Origin: Microcaldota archaeon
GTDB taxonomy: Archaea > Micrarchaeota > Micrarchaeia > Anstonellales > J096
Length of the DNA stretch: 37,236 nt
NCBI GenBank assembly: GCA_027024255.1
Contig: JALVSQ010000022.1
Span: 1-37,236 of the forward strand
Direction: 5' to 3'
The position numbers were made by a program, and so were the translations under genes. The stretch's first letter is position 1, and every line of letters starts with the position of its first letter. The notes under the pieces were generated by a model. That model was given only the letters and a program-made list of their open reading frames with translations. It had not been told where the DNA came from and did not search any database. Shown in pieces: positions 8,246 through 18,054 of the stretch.

Positions 8246-9085
8246 CTAAAAGGGCAGGAATACCTGGAATAAATAGGCTAATAAACCAAGGCCAAGAGCA
8301 TAAAGCATTATCTTTCTACTTTTTCCCGGCTCATTTAATAAAAACAGAGATTTGACCAGTAGCAAATATGCGAGTAGAAACACCAGCAAACCAGATATTT
8401 TGAAAGGCAGTGAAAAGAAAGCCAATAAACTGAAAGGAATGAATAAGGTGATGAAAAACAAAGCAACAACAAGAGCATTCCTTTTGCCTATTAAGATAGG
8501 CAATGTCCTTGATTTCCTTGCTTTTAAGTCCCCTTTCATATCTTCAACAGACTTAATTATTTCTCTTGCCACACCTATGAAAAAGGCAGCACATGATATA
8601 TAGATGATTTCATTACTTATCTTTCCTCCAATAAGGGCTCCAAATACAAAAGGAATCCCCATTGAGAGGGCTATGACTAAATTGCCTATCAAAGGCAAAT
8701 CTTTTAGTTTAAAGTCATATGCAATTGAAAGAAGAGCAAAGAGCAGAGCAACAGCTCTTGCGTATGCGTTGATTAAAAAAGAGAGTAGAAAGGCAATTAA
8801 AAATGATGTTAGTGTTATTCCAAGAGCTTCTTTTTTTGTTACACTGCCTCTAACCAGTGGTCTGTCAACCCTTTTATTGATTAAATCGCTTTCAAAATCA
8901 AGAAAGTCATTTAATGCAAATGCCCCCATTTCTATAAAGAAAGGGACTATTAAACCAGCGATATGCTCAACATCAAGAACAAGATTGTTTGAGAGGGCAT
9001 AGCCTATAAGAACAGCCAGTGAAAGCATGAATGCATGCTCTATTCTTGTGAGCTCAATAAAGCCTTTCAGCTTCTCCTTTAACAT
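8246..9085 (-). CDS. UbiA-family prenyltransferase, likely digeranylgeranylglyceryl phosphate synthase
   Basis: NDFLDFESDLINKRVDRPLVRG and DMKGDLKARKSRTLPILIGKR aspartate-rich motifs; multiple TM segments. Confidence 0.9.
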   Translation of the reverse strand: MLKEKLKGFIELTRIEHAFMLSLAVLIGYALSNNLVLDVEHIAGLIVPFFIEMGAFALNDFLDFESDLINKRVDRPLVRGSVTKKEALGITLTSFLIAFLLSFLINAYARAVALLFALLSIAYDFKLKDLPLIGNLVIALSMGIPFVFGALIGGKISNEIIYISCAAFFIGVAREIIKSVEDMKGDLKARKSRTLPILIGKRNALVVALFFITLFIPFSLLAFFSLPFKISGLLVFLLAYLLLVKSLFLLNEPGKSRKIMLYALGLGLLAYLFQVFLPF

Positions 9086-9812
9086 ACCTCATCACTTTCT
9101 CCACATGTATGTTGAGAGCCAACTTCTTTTTAAAGTAATTAACAACATTCCTTATATCTCTTTGGAGAAGTTCATCACTCCTTGGGTGCTTTAAAACAAC
9201 ACCCTGTCCAAAGTCTATGAAGTAGTTTTTATCACCTTTGAGTATGTTGTACTCACTCAAATCTCCATGGACTAGTCCATAAGAGTACAATCTCTTTATT
9301 TGCTCTACGATTTCTTCAAAATCCTTTTTTTCGACAACTCCATCAACCATTCGTGGATAAGGTAGACCTTCTTTGCCTAAGAAAGACATAACAACTACAT
9401 TTTTGTAGTGATACAAAGGGATAGGAGCAGGAACATTTGCTTTATACGCAACCTTTAAGTTCTTGAACTCCTTTGAGGCAAATGCATTCACGAGTTCTCT
9501 TTCTGTTTTAGGAACAGAAGGAAACCTTGGGTCTCCGATGATGTAGGAGTGCCTTCTAAAAAATCTGGCAGTCTCCTTTTTATAAATCTTGACAGCAACA
9601 AATTCATCACTGGCCTTTGCTCTATAAACATTTGCCTCCTTACCCATTGAAATAAGGTAATCCAGCTTGTTGAAGATGCCTTTCTCTATGATCTTGCTTA
9701 ACGCTAATAATGTTTCTTTATCAAATACTAAATCTTCTATTTCCCATCTCTCTTTTAGCAGAAACTTTTCCTTTGGAGGTCTTTTTTTACCCACAATTAC
9801 ACAACTAAGCAA
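9054..9812 (-). CDS. rio1: RIO1-family serine protein kinase
   Basis: SMGKEANVYRAKA..VAVKIYK, LVHGDLSEYNIL, YFIDFGQGV. Confidence 0.94.
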   Translation of the reverse strand: MLSCVIVGKKRPPKEKFLLKERWEIEDLVFDKETLLALSKIIEKGIFNKLDYLISMGKEANVYRAKASDEFVAVKIYKKETARFFRRHSYIIGDPRFPSVPKTERELVNAFASKEFKNLKVAYKANVPAPIPLYHYKNVVVMSFLGKEGLPYPRMVDGVVEKKDFEEIVEQIKRLYSYGLVHGDLSEYNILKGDKNYFIDFGQGVVLKHPRSDELLQRDIRNVVNYFKKKLALNIHVEKVMRYVKGEAERLY

Positions 9813-9814
9813 AA

Positions 9815-10198
9815 TTATTTTATTATTTCCTCAACAACCGGCTTGCACTCTATTTCAAACTCTTTATCAACTCTCTCGTTTATAACTCCATTCCTATCGT
9901 ATGCAAACACAGTTATCTTTGCCCTGTATATATCTGGCTTTGTATACTTGGAACCGAATATTCTAATGTACTTTTCTATAACTTCATTCTTTCTCAGAAT
10001 ACCTATTCTTATTTTGCCTTTTCTAAGGGAATGGTCAGGTGTTAGGGAAAGCTTATGAGGCACTTCAATATCTGCTTCAAACCACCTCAAGCCTTTTTTA
10101 TCATTCTTAACCCTTATGATAAGCCTTACATCGTTGAAGCGCTCTGCCTCAAGGCTTGAAGGATAAAGCTTTATGAAGACCTCCATGTTAAACCCCAA
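9815..10198 (-). CDS. Hypothetical beta-rich protein (127 aa)
   Basis: Complete ORF directly upstream of rio1; alternating beta pattern resembling an Ig-like sandwich. Confidence 0.7.
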   Translation of the reverse strand: MGFNMEVFIKLYPSSLEAERFNDVRLIIRVKNDKKGLRWFEADIEVPHKLSLTPDHSLRKGKIRIGILRKNEVIEKYIRIFGSKYTKPDIYRAKITVFAYDRNGVINERVDKEFEIECKPVVEEIIK

Positions 10199-10265
10199 AA
10201 CATAGGAAATGTAGGGTTTTTAAACCATAGACAAAGCATTAAAATACTTAGCCTCCAATTAAATC

Positions 10266-10613
10266 ATGGAGAAGTTAATCAGTGCAGAGGAGTTATCTGC
10301 AAAGCCATGGGAAGAAATACTTGCTTTTGGTGATGAGTTGTTGAAGGAGATGAAAGAAAGAGATGAAAGAATAAAGAGAATAAAGAAGAAAGTGGAAATT
10401 GTTAAGTTGCTTTTGAACGAATACAAAGAGGCCAAAGAAGGCTTTATGCTATCAGACCTATTCAGGCAAATGACAGAGTTGATAGCCATGCTTGAGGCAA
10501 AGCTTTTCTCGAAATTACCTTCCCAGAAGTACAGGGTTTTTCTTGAAGCGATAAAAAGAAAGTTAGGGAAAAGCCCACTTGCTGAGATTGAGAAGTTTAA
10601 GAAGGAGGACTAA
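10266..10613 (+). CDS. Hypothetical helical/coiled-coil protein (115 aa)
   Basis: ORF followed 2 nt later by the next ORF in the same orientation; charged helical composition. Confidence 0.7.
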   Translation: MEKLISAEELSAKPWEEILAFGDELLKEMKERDERIKRIKKKVEIVKLLLNEYKEAKEGFMLSDLFRQMTELIAMLEAKLFSKLPSQKYRVFLEAIKRKLGKSPLAEIEKFKKED

Positions 10614-10615
10614 GC

Positions 10616-11227
10616 ATGAAGCTTTCAGATGTAATAGATTTAGAAGTGAATGGTTTATTTGTTTTGCTTAACGGTAAGGCTTTGAGTGGAAAGCATTACA
10701 GGTTTGATTGTCTAAAGGGCACATATCCTTTGAAGTTTGAATCTACTGATGTTGCTTTTATTGAGTATAAAGTCACAGAAAAAGATGGCTTTACTTATTC
10801 TCTATTTATCATTCCTCCCAGACTTGTTGGCGGCTTTTATGTAAAAACAACTGCTCATAAATCAAGCGATGATGCAGTTCAGTTAATATGGGGAAGAGGG
10901 GCTATACTGGCTCATTACCTTAATTCAGACCTTTCTGTGTCCATAAAGTCAGGTTTGTTTTCTCCTGTGGAAACTGTTAAGATAGGCAAAGACTGGATAT
11001 ATACTCTTTACAATTTCGGGAAAGAGAAAGTAATCTTTCTTGTTAAGTACAGGGAGCCATGGTCAAATACATCCTTTATTAAGGATAATGAAGGAGAAGC
11101 TTTCTTTTTCAAGTCAGATGGTTCAACAATAAAAAACACCAATTATCTCGTTGCAGATATAACTGAGTTTGTACCTTCTCAAAAAAGTTTGTTAAGAGAA
11201 TTAGAGGATTTAATCCACAATGCCTAA
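10616..11227 (+). CDS. Hypothetical protein (203 aa)
   Basis: ORF tightly downstream of the 115-aa ORF; family not recognised. Confidence 0.72.
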   Translation: MKLSDVIDLEVNGLFVLLNGKALSGKHYRFDCLKGTYPLKFESTDVAFIEYKVTEKDGFTYSLFIIPPRLVGGFYVKTTAHKSSDDAVQLIWGRGAILAHYLNSDLSVSIKSGLFSPVETVKIGKDWIYTLYNFGKEKVIFLVKYREPWSNTSFIKDNEGEAFFFKSDGSTIKNTNYLVADITEFVPSQKSLLRELEDLIHNA

Positions 11228-12394
11228 TCCTGCCAACCTCCATCTATGACCTATCCTTCTACTTATAGCTATTTTATCTCCTTTAACAGCAATGACAGGT
11301 CTCTTAAGCCTGACAATTGCTCTTTTCTTTTCTAACTTTACAATCACTCCTGATGTTGGTGTTGCATGAATGTTTAGAAGCAGGGGTTCACCCTCCTTTA
11401 GCAATGGATTTTCAATGTCCTTTCTTTTAAGCAATGAATACTTTAACCTTAATTCAGATGTTTCTTCAGGCAGAGTTCCTTTTAATCCCATAAGCCTTCC
11501 AGCCAGCAAATCTGATTTTGTTAGAGAGGGGTCAAGCAAAGTGCCAAATGCAATTAATCCACCTGGCTTTGCCTCTTTTAAATCTTCTGAACCTGACTTT
11601 AAAGATGTAATTTTTGTGCTTAATCTTACATAACCACTTTCAGTCCTTATTCCAGGAGCAATTTCGACCTCGTCTCCTACTTTGAAAACACCCTGAACAA
11701 TCGTGCCACCTAAAACACCACCCACCATTTCACTTACCTTTTTTCCCGGCTGGTTTATATCAAAACTCCTTATGATATAAGCAATGGGCTTTTTACTTTC
11801 ATCTCTTTCAGGTGTTGGAATAAACTTATCAATTGCTTCAATTACATAATGAGCATTCAGGTTGTAGGTTGAAGAAACAGGGATTATAGGTGCATTTTCA
11901 GCAACAGTTCCTTTAACGAAGTTCTTTATTTCTTTGTAGTTCTCAATGGCTCTTTCCTTGCTTACAACATCGACCTTTGTTTGAACTATGACTATGTTTT
12001 TTACACCTAAGAGTTCCAGTACCATTAAATGCTCCTTTGTTTGTTCCTGAGGACATTTCTCATTTGCAGCGATTATGAACAATGCCCCGTCTATTACTGC
12101 TGAGGCAGAAATAGCTGTTGCCATCAAGCTTTCATGACCAGGAGCATCCACAAATGAGACCTTTCTCTTTAACTCTGTTTTTGAGCCGCAGAAAGGGCAC
12201 TTTGTTTTGTTTGAATACATTTTACATTTTTTACACTGCCTTATCTCCATATCAGCATAACCTATCTTTATAGTTATACCTCTTTTTATCTCCTCGCTAT
12301 GTGTATCTGTCCACTTACCTGTAAGCATTTTGGTTAGTGTAGTTTTTCCATGGTCTACATGTCCAAAAAGACCTATGTTGAGCTCAGGCTGCAT
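11210..12394 (-). CDS. eif2g: Translation initiation factor aIF2 subunit gamma
   Basis: MQPELNIGLFGHVDHGKTTL, VDAPGHESLMATAISASAVIDGALFIIAANE, zinc-knuckle Cys pairs CKKC..CPFC. Start chosen at the internal Met; the ORF track extends to 12451. Confidence 0.95.
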   Translation of the reverse strand: MQPELNIGLFGHVDHGKTTLTKMLTGKWTDTHSEEIKRGITIKIGYADMEIRQCKKCKMYSNKTKCPFCGSKTELKRKVSFVDAPGHESLMATAISASAVIDGALFIIAANEKCPQEQTKEHLMVLELLGVKNIVIVQTKVDVVSKERAIENYKEIKNFVKGTVAENAPIIPVSSTYNLNAHYVIEAIDKFIPTPERDESKKPIAYIIRSFDINQPGKKVSEMVGGVLGGTIVQGVFKVGDEVEIAPGIRTESGYVRLSTKITSLKSGSEDLKEAKPGGLIAFGTLLDPSLTKSDLLAGRLMGLKGTLPEETSELRLKYSLLKRKDIENPLLKEGEPLLLNIHATPTSGVIVKLEKKRAIVRLKRPVIAVKGDKIAISRRIGHRWRLAGLGIVD

Positions 12395-12773
12395 CCTTCT
12401 TTTCCTCCTTTTTACCCAGGATGTTCTCCAATGGCTCTTTGCCCTCTTCAACTACAACTGTGTTGACCTGAACTATGTCCTGGCTGTATGTATTCCCTCT
12501 GACAGTTTTTCTCCTTCTTTCTCCTTTTCTTTTTGGCCTGAAGCCAGGAGGCGAAGAGAGCAGAGCTTGCTTTTTCACAGCTCCGCTGATGTCCTTCCTC
12601 ATAGGAAAACCACTTTCATCAGAGCCACCTGTAAGTTTCAGTTTGTATCCACCTAAGCCAAGGACATCGCCTTCAATTACATCACCTATCCTCTTTCCTA
12701 TTATGTAAGGTTCTTTTTCCTTTGGCAATTCCAGTTTGTAAGTCTTCCCTTTATGAGATATATTCACAATCAT
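12384..12773 (-). CDS. rps6e: Ribosomal protein S6e
   Basis: IGKRIGDVIEGDVLGLGGYKLKLTGGSDESGFPMRKDISG and KRKGERRRKTVRGNTYSQDIVQVN; adjacent to aIF2-gamma as often in archaea. Confidence 0.95.
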   Translation of the reverse strand: MIVNISHKGKTYKLELPKEKEPYIIGKRIGDVIEGDVLGLGGYKLKLTGGSDESGFPMRKDISGAVKKQALLSSPPGFRPKRKGERRRKTVRGNTYSQDIVQVNTVVVEEGKEPLENILGKKEEKKDAA

Positions 12774-12818
12774 ACTTTCACCTCATTTAATTTTGTTAGA
12801 TAAGCATTTAAATATTAC

Positions 12819-13709
12819 TTAAAATGTTATGAGTTTTACAGCTCCTTTTTCACCAGTTATGCAAATAGCAACATTATTTTTAGAATAGCCTATTGAAATT
12901 GATGAAATACTCTCGTCAAGAGTGGTAAAAGGAGATTTACCTGATTCCTTTATGTAATGGACTTCTCCACCTGATGTGCCTGTCAGGAAACCATTGCTAT
13001 AAGGAGTAATTACTTTAACATCTTTTATGCTTATAACCGCTTCTTCTGCTTTTAAAGGGTTGACTCTCTCTGTATTTATTTTTCTGATTGTTATCTTGCT
13101 ATCCTCTACAAAGGCTATTTTATCGTCATTTACAGCAATCATCTTACATTTTTCATGTATTAGTTTGGGAGGTTTATAAGAGTATGAGAAAATATGTTTT
13201 TTATTTAAGATTTCAACTCCTGCATTTGATAAAATGGCAATGAATTCATCAACATGAATGTTTTTTGGAGTGCTGTTTAGCTTTAAAGGAATTTTGGCTA
13301 AAACTTCCCTTCCTGTGTATATTATTAATTCATCCTGCTTTAACACATAGAGCTTCCCTTCGTTATCCCTTGCTATATCCACGACATTTTCTTCCAGTTT
13401 TATGGGATTATGCCCTATTAAACCATAAAGGCTATTTCCAGCTTTAAAGAACAGTGAATCTGTAAAAGCTATTTTTTCGACTTTTTTATTTGTAAGAATC
13501 AGTTCGTACTCTTGCTTGTTTTCTTCATCATAAAATAAGTATATTGCTCCTTTATCGGTCTCATTGATATTCATGAACGGGTTAGAAGATGAACCAGCCA
13601 CAGCAAATCCATTATTAAAGAAAGTTGATGTTAGCGGAATTGAGGGAATCCTGAATAATTTAACTTTTTTAGGAATGCTTATTTTCTCATTTTCTTTTGT
13701 TTTCAGCAT
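12819..13709 (-). CDS. Hypothetical protein, possible beta-propeller
   Basis: Repeated short beta/turn pattern (e.g. NEGKLYVLKQDELIIYTGREVLAKIPL; NDDKIAFVEDSKITIRKI; SNGFLTGTSGGEVHYI). Confidence 0.65.
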   Translation of the reverse strand: MLKTKENEKISIPKKVKLFRIPSIPLTSTFFNNGFAVAGSSSNPFMNINETDKGAIYLFYDEENKQEYELILTNKKVEKIAFTDSLFFKAGNSLYGLIGHNPIKLEENVVDIARDNEGKLYVLKQDELIIYTGREVLAKIPLKLNSTPKNIHVDEFIAILSNAGVEILNKKHIFSYSYKPPKLIHEKCKMIAVNDDKIAFVEDSKITIRKINTERVNPLKAEEAVISIKDVKVITPYSNGFLTGTSGGEVHYIKESGKSPFTTLDESISSISIGYSKNNVAICITGEKGAVKLITF

Positions 13710-13761
13710 AACCCTTCTTATTATAAGATAAATTTTTATTTGTTATTCTTGATATGTCTTT

Positions 13762-14460
13762 GTGAAGTATTACAAAACAACTGTTTCAATTATGCTGGGT
13801 GTTTTAGGTGTTGTTTTAAGTGCTTTTAATAATATTATTGGCATTCCAACAGGCTTCGGTATGACGGTTGATTTAGCTGCTGTGCCTGTTCTTGTTGCTG
13901 CATTTGTCCTTGGAGCAAGGTATGGGGTTTATGCTTTAAATGTTTTATTTCTTGGCATTCTCTTTACTTCACCAACAGGCTTTATAGGAGGTACAATGAA
14001 GTTCATTGCAACTGCTCCTCTTATATTTGTTCCTTATTTTATGAACAGGGGATTGTTGAGAGGCTTTGCTTTTTCAATTGCTATTCTGATTGCTCTGTTT
14101 AGCCTTCCTGCCCTGGCCTTCACATTTAATCAGTTTTTAGGAGCATTACTTTTCCTTTTAGCTGTTGTTTTAATCGCTTATTCCACAGGAGAGGATAGGA
14201 TAAGTCCTTCGCTGTTTGGTTTTGTCCTCGCTGTTGTGGTTAGATGCATTATTACAGTAATAACAAACATCTATTTTGCAGGTCCTCTGTTTTTCAAGAT
14301 GTCTCCTGATGAACTTATTGCCTTTGTAGAATCTATTGGATTACCTTTTGCAAAGTCAAGTGTCTACGCAATCATATCTTTCTGGAACATAATTCAGAGC
14401 ATTGTTGAGTGGAGCATTGCTTATTACATCTCCTTTTACAGACTTAAGCATAAGTATTAA
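13762..14460 (+). CDS. Membrane protein resembling an ECF transporter S (substrate-binding) component
   Basis: GTG start; about six hydrophobic segments with FGMTVDLAAVPVLVAAFVLGARYG and FIGGTMKFIATAPLIFVPYF layout typical of ECF S components. Confidence 0.65.
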   Translation: MKYYKTTVSIMLGVLGVVLSAFNNIIGIPTGFGMTVDLAAVPVLVAAFVLGARYGVYALNVLFLGILFTSPTGFIGGTMKFIATAPLIFVPYFMNRGLLRGFAFSIAILIALFSLPALAFTFNQFLGALLFLLAVVLIAYSTGEDRISPSLFGFVLAVVVRCIITVITNIYFAGPLFFKMSPDELIAFVESIGLPFAKSSVYAIISFWNIIQSIVEWSIAYYISFYRLKHKY

Positions 14461-14487
14461 AAACATGATTGTTCTTATATTATAACT

Positions 14488-15417
14488 GTGAGACTTAGAA
14501 AACTCAAACAACCTGAACTCCAAGCATTTAAAGGGTTTAACCGACTTAGAAGAGGGAATGTTAGATTTGGACATGAGGAGTTTAATATAAAAATAGATAA
14601 AGATTTTTTAGCAGAAGAAGTGAGTATAAAAGGTTCCTCTCACTCCACCAATGAAGACAAACTTGTTTTTAAAGTATCAAAAGGTGTTGGATATGCGTTT
14701 GCCATAGATGGAATCAGTAAAGGAGGCCTGGGAGCTTCTTCATCAAGCAAATGGAAAGATGTTATTGAGGACATAAGTGTTAATCCTTATGGAAAGAAGG
14801 CTGTTAAAATAGTTAAAGAGTTCAGGAAAAAAATACTTAAGGCACTTAAAAGAAGTGAAGAGGAATTAATAATCTTAGAGAATGCTGTTCTTTCAGGCGT
14901 TGTATTCTTTAAGGAAGGAGATGAGTGGAGATATATTTTCATTTACGGTGGAGATGGAGGCTTTGCCATTGTAGGTGATAGGGTTTTTTCTCCTCTTGCA
15001 GAGGGCGTAGAAAAGATGCCTGTTGATATTAGAAAGCATTTATCCCTTAATGGAAACCTGGTGCATCCTTTGCTTTTAGATGAATCATTTGAAGTTAAGC
15101 ATTGCTCTTTGCTAAAACATGAGGATTTTATGAAGGAAGGCTTTCCTCTAACAATACCTTCATTTGTGCCTGTGTTTGCTTTCAGGAGAGAGTGGTTTGA
15201 CCCTCTCGTTGTTTATACAGATGGCTTAACAGAGGCTTATCTTGGCTATGCAGGGAGGTTTTCACCTGATTCCTATGCGAGGTTTATGAAAGCGCTTGCC
15301 AATGATAAAATAGGTGCTGATGAGTTGAAGGCATATGCCAAGAAGTTTAGAGAGACAAGAGGAATTTCAGGATGGGATGATATAAGCTATTTGGTGGTTA
15401 AAAAAAGTAGTGAGTAA
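14488..15417 (+). CDS. Divergent PP2C/PPM-like phosphatase (309 aa)
   Basis: STNEDK, YAFAIDGISKGG, FIYGGDGGFAIV, LVHPL, VVYTDGLTEA, WDDISYLVV in the PP2C motif order. Confidence 0.8.
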   Translation: MRLRKLKQPELQAFKGFNRLRRGNVRFGHEEFNIKIDKDFLAEEVSIKGSSHSTNEDKLVFKVSKGVGYAFAIDGISKGGLGASSSSKWKDVIEDISVNPYGKKAVKIVKEFRKKILKALKRSEEELIILENAVLSGVVFFKEGDEWRYIFIYGGDGGFAIVGDRVFSPLAEGVEKMPVDIRKHLSLNGNLVHPLLLDESFEVKHCSLLKHEDFMKEGFPLTIPSFVPVFAFRREWFDPLVVYTDGLTEAYLGYAGRFSPDSYARFMKALANDKIGADELKAYAKKFRETRGISGWDDISYLVVKKSSE

Positions 15418-15429
15418 AAAAGAAGGGAT

Positions 15430-18054
15430 TTATTTTCCTTTTCCTTTGGTTGTTGTTTTTGGCTTAACTAGACTGTAAAGCATCAACAGGTACATTGCCA
15501 GAGAGGATGTTTTTCCTGCAAATCTATATAATCCATAAGGCAGTTTTATACCTATGAATGAAAGGGCATTTAATCCAAACAATGCTGCTATTGCAACATC
15601 TCTTGCAAGTGTTAGGTAAGCCTCTGTTAATTTGCCCTCTTTCTTTAATCTCTCAAAGTTATCTTTAATGTACTTTATTTGACCTATTAAAGAGAGTATC
15701 ATTGAAATTGCTGCTATTATGCTTGTTATTGTAAATACTACTGACCATACAGGTGCAGTTGCAATTCCAAGAAGTCCAAGCACACCTCCGAGAATCATTG
15801 CTCCATAAGAGACCTTTGCCAGTCCATTTCTTATTTTGGTTATTTTATCTAACAATGTCTCCTGTTGCTGTTGCTGTTGCTGTGTTGTATCTGTTTCTTC
15901 CCCTACCTTTGTCTTCTGGAATGTTGTTACAATTTCTGTCTCTTCTATCTTTGATTTACCCTTTTCTTTCTTTATTCTAAGTTCTAAAGATTTATATGTG
16001 TAAACTCCAATTACCCCAGCGCTTGCTATTTTCTCTTTTTTAATCAATATTGCTTTATATCCTTTCTTTCCTTTCAACAGAATGATTCTGCTCATGTTCC
16101 ATTTACCGGCATTTCCTTTCTTCTTCATCCATTCTATCAGGGCAGTTGCGGCATCTTCTGGCAGTACTTTGGAGGCTTCTATCCATTTCCCTTCTTTATT
16201 TCTTATGTAAACCTTTCCATCTGCCCCCAGATAAACTGAAGAATCTATCTGGAGGGAATAACTTGTGTATTCTGTGTTTCCATCAGGTTTTGGCATTGCT
16301 TCAACAACCGAACCATCCTTTTGATAGTAGACAACAGGTTGCCACCCAGCTTTTCCACCAACTTTTCTGAAGGAAATATTAATTGTTTTAGCTCCTTTTG
16401 GAATCGCCACCGTGAGTGAAGGTTTTTTGTCTCCTTTCTTCTGGAATATTGCAAATGTAACTCCTCTCTTTTGGGCAAGAGGCTCTAAAATGTTAACCAA
16501 CGCGTTCAACTTAATGATTGATGATGATGTAAGCCCTGCAAGGCGGTCGCTGTTTACCCCCATTACCTGGAAAATAACACCTTCTTTATTGTCAGGAGGT
16601 AGGACAAGATAGTAAGATACTCCTTCAAGTCCGCTCTGGGACCATCTGAAGCTTAGAGACCCATCCTTCATTTTCTCTATATTTACCTTTCCTTTTATAA
16701 TAAGGTCTCCAACCTGTGAGGGAATGCTGTATGTTTTCCCGTCGTATTCAAAAGTGATAAGTTTACCCTTCTTTTTACCATTTTTTATGGCCTCTGCTAT
16801 CTTCTTCTTTTCTTCATCAGACAATTCTGTAACAGAAGGAGGTGGTGCTGTTTCTTCCCCTTCTTTATAGAACTTAAGAACTAAGGTGTTTGTTTTTACA
16901 ACCCTGCCTTTTCTTGCAGTAGCTTTAAGCACCCATTTACCACTCTCTTTCTTTACTTCAAAGTCAACTTTATAGCCTCTGAAGGCATAAGAATGCTTTT
17001 TCTTAAGGACTTTAACCAGTTTCTTGTATACTTTTTCAGCATTATCTCCTTCTTTGAGTTTAGCCTCTTTAATTAGTTTCGCTACAAATTTTAAGGAGTA
17101 GGATGTTACTCCGCAGTTTCTGAGTATGAAGGTTATTAGCTCTTCTATAGCTTTACCATACTTGCCTTCTTCTACTGCTTTAAAGAAAGTATCAATTTCC
17201 TCCCGGGTTAAGCCTGCTTTTTTCAGAATATCGTTATATTTTCCATTCCAGAAATACTCTACCTGCTGGTTTAGAGAGATTCTATTAGCATGTTGTGGAG
17301 TGGGGTGGTCTTCATCTTCTTCCTCTTCTTCATGTGATTCTTCTTGCTGCATCCTCTGTATTTTGGGGTTGCGCCACTCTTCATACTTCTTTAATTTTCC
17401 CTGATGAAGAGATGAAAATTTTTTATACTTTGATAGATCACTTGAGGTTGATTCTGAAACATTGTAATCATAAGCGTCTTGGTTAACTGCTAGTATTGTA
17501 GGAGCTTCATGTGTGGTTGGGGCTTGTCCAGGACCGGGTACTAATACTTCGCCCGTTCCTCTTACCAATAAATAGTAGTTTTCATTCTCTTCAACAACCA
17601 AAATAAGAGGAACATTACTTATGACTTTGTTTCCTTCTATGTCTATAACCCATTTCTTTCCCTCTTTCTTAGCTTCTATGGTTATGTCATCTCCTCCATG
17701 AAGCCACCCCTTTCTTTCTATTCTTATTTCAAATCCATTTCTGGTAATCCTGATGGTAATTTCTTTTTTATTTGGCACATGCCCATAAAAGTTCAATATA
17801 TTGCTTAGAGTATAAATAAGGGCAAGCCTTTCATCTGTTGTCTTATCCTTTGTGACAAGCGCCTGGGCTAAATTATTTAAATTTTGTTCTGGAAGACCTT
17901 TTTGTTTAAGTTTTTCAAGTTCTTCTTCCAGTACTTTTGCTTCTCCTTCACTTATTATTCCATCTTCCTTTGCTTTTTCTATAATTTTCATATATGCTGG
18001 TTGCTCTTGCGTTGTCACAAGGTTATACACAAACACCATCTTCCTCCACCTCAA
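15430..18054 (-). CDS. Large protein of unknown function (874 aa) with C-terminal hydrophobic segments, poly-Q and acidic linkers
   Basis: Single uninterrupted ORF; true start likely the Met at about 18039 (MVFVYNLV). Linkers EEEEEDEDHPTPQ and TTQQQQQQQE; C-terminal segments GAMILGGVLGLLGIATAPVWSVVFTITSIIAAISMILSLIG. Confidence 0.85.
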   Translation of the reverse strand: MRWRKMVFVYNLVTTQEQPAYMKIIEKAKEDGIISEGEAKVLEEELEKLKQKGLPEQNLNNLAQALVTKDKTTDERLALIYTLSNILNFYGHVPNKKEITIRITRNGFEIRIERKGWLHGGDDITIEAKKEGKKWVIDIEGNKVISNVPLILVVEENENYYLLVRGTGEVLVPGPGQAPTTHEAPTILAVNQDAYDYNVSESTSSDLSKYKKFSSLHQGKLKKYEEWRNPKIQRMQQEESHEEEEEDEDHPTPQHANRISLNQQVEYFWNGKYNDILKKAGLTREEIDTFFKAVEEGKYGKAIEELITFILRNCGVTSYSLKFVAKLIKEAKLKEGDNAEKVYKKLVKVLKKKHSYAFRGYKVDFEVKKESGKWVLKATARKGRVVKTNTLVLKFYKEGEETAPPPSVTELSDEEKKKIAEAIKNGKKKGKLITFEYDGKTYSIPSQVGDLIIKGKVNIEKMKDGSLSFRWSQSGLEGVSYYLVLPPDNKEGVIFQVMGVNSDRLAGLTSSSIIKLNALVNILEPLAQKRGVTFAIFQKKGDKKPSLTVAIPKGAKTINISFRKVGGKAGWQPVVYYQKDGSVVEAMPKPDGNTEYTSYSLQIDSSVYLGADGKVYIRNKEGKWIEASKVLPEDAATALIEWMKKKGNAGKWNMSRIILLKGKKGYKAILIKKEKIASAGVIGVYTYKSLELRIKKEKGKSKIEETEIVTTFQKTKVGEETDTTQQQQQQQETLLDKITKIRNGLAKVSYGAMILGGVLGLLGIATAPVWSVVFTITSIIAAISMILSLIGQIKYIKDNFERLKKEGKLTEAYLTLARDVAIAALFGLNALSFIGIKLPYGLYRFAGKTSSLAMYLLMLYSLVKPKTTTKGKGK
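15862..15886 (-). repeat. (CAACAG)n microsatellite encoding poly-Q
   Basis: Plus strand ctgttgctgttgctgttgctgtgtt inside the 874-aa ORF. Confidence 0.8.

Noticed and set aside
15862-15886. CTGTTG repeat as part of a CRISPR or mobile element
   Set aside because: In-frame microsatellite encoding poly-Q; no spacers or terminal repeats. No CRISPR array, IS element or rRNA was seen in the window.
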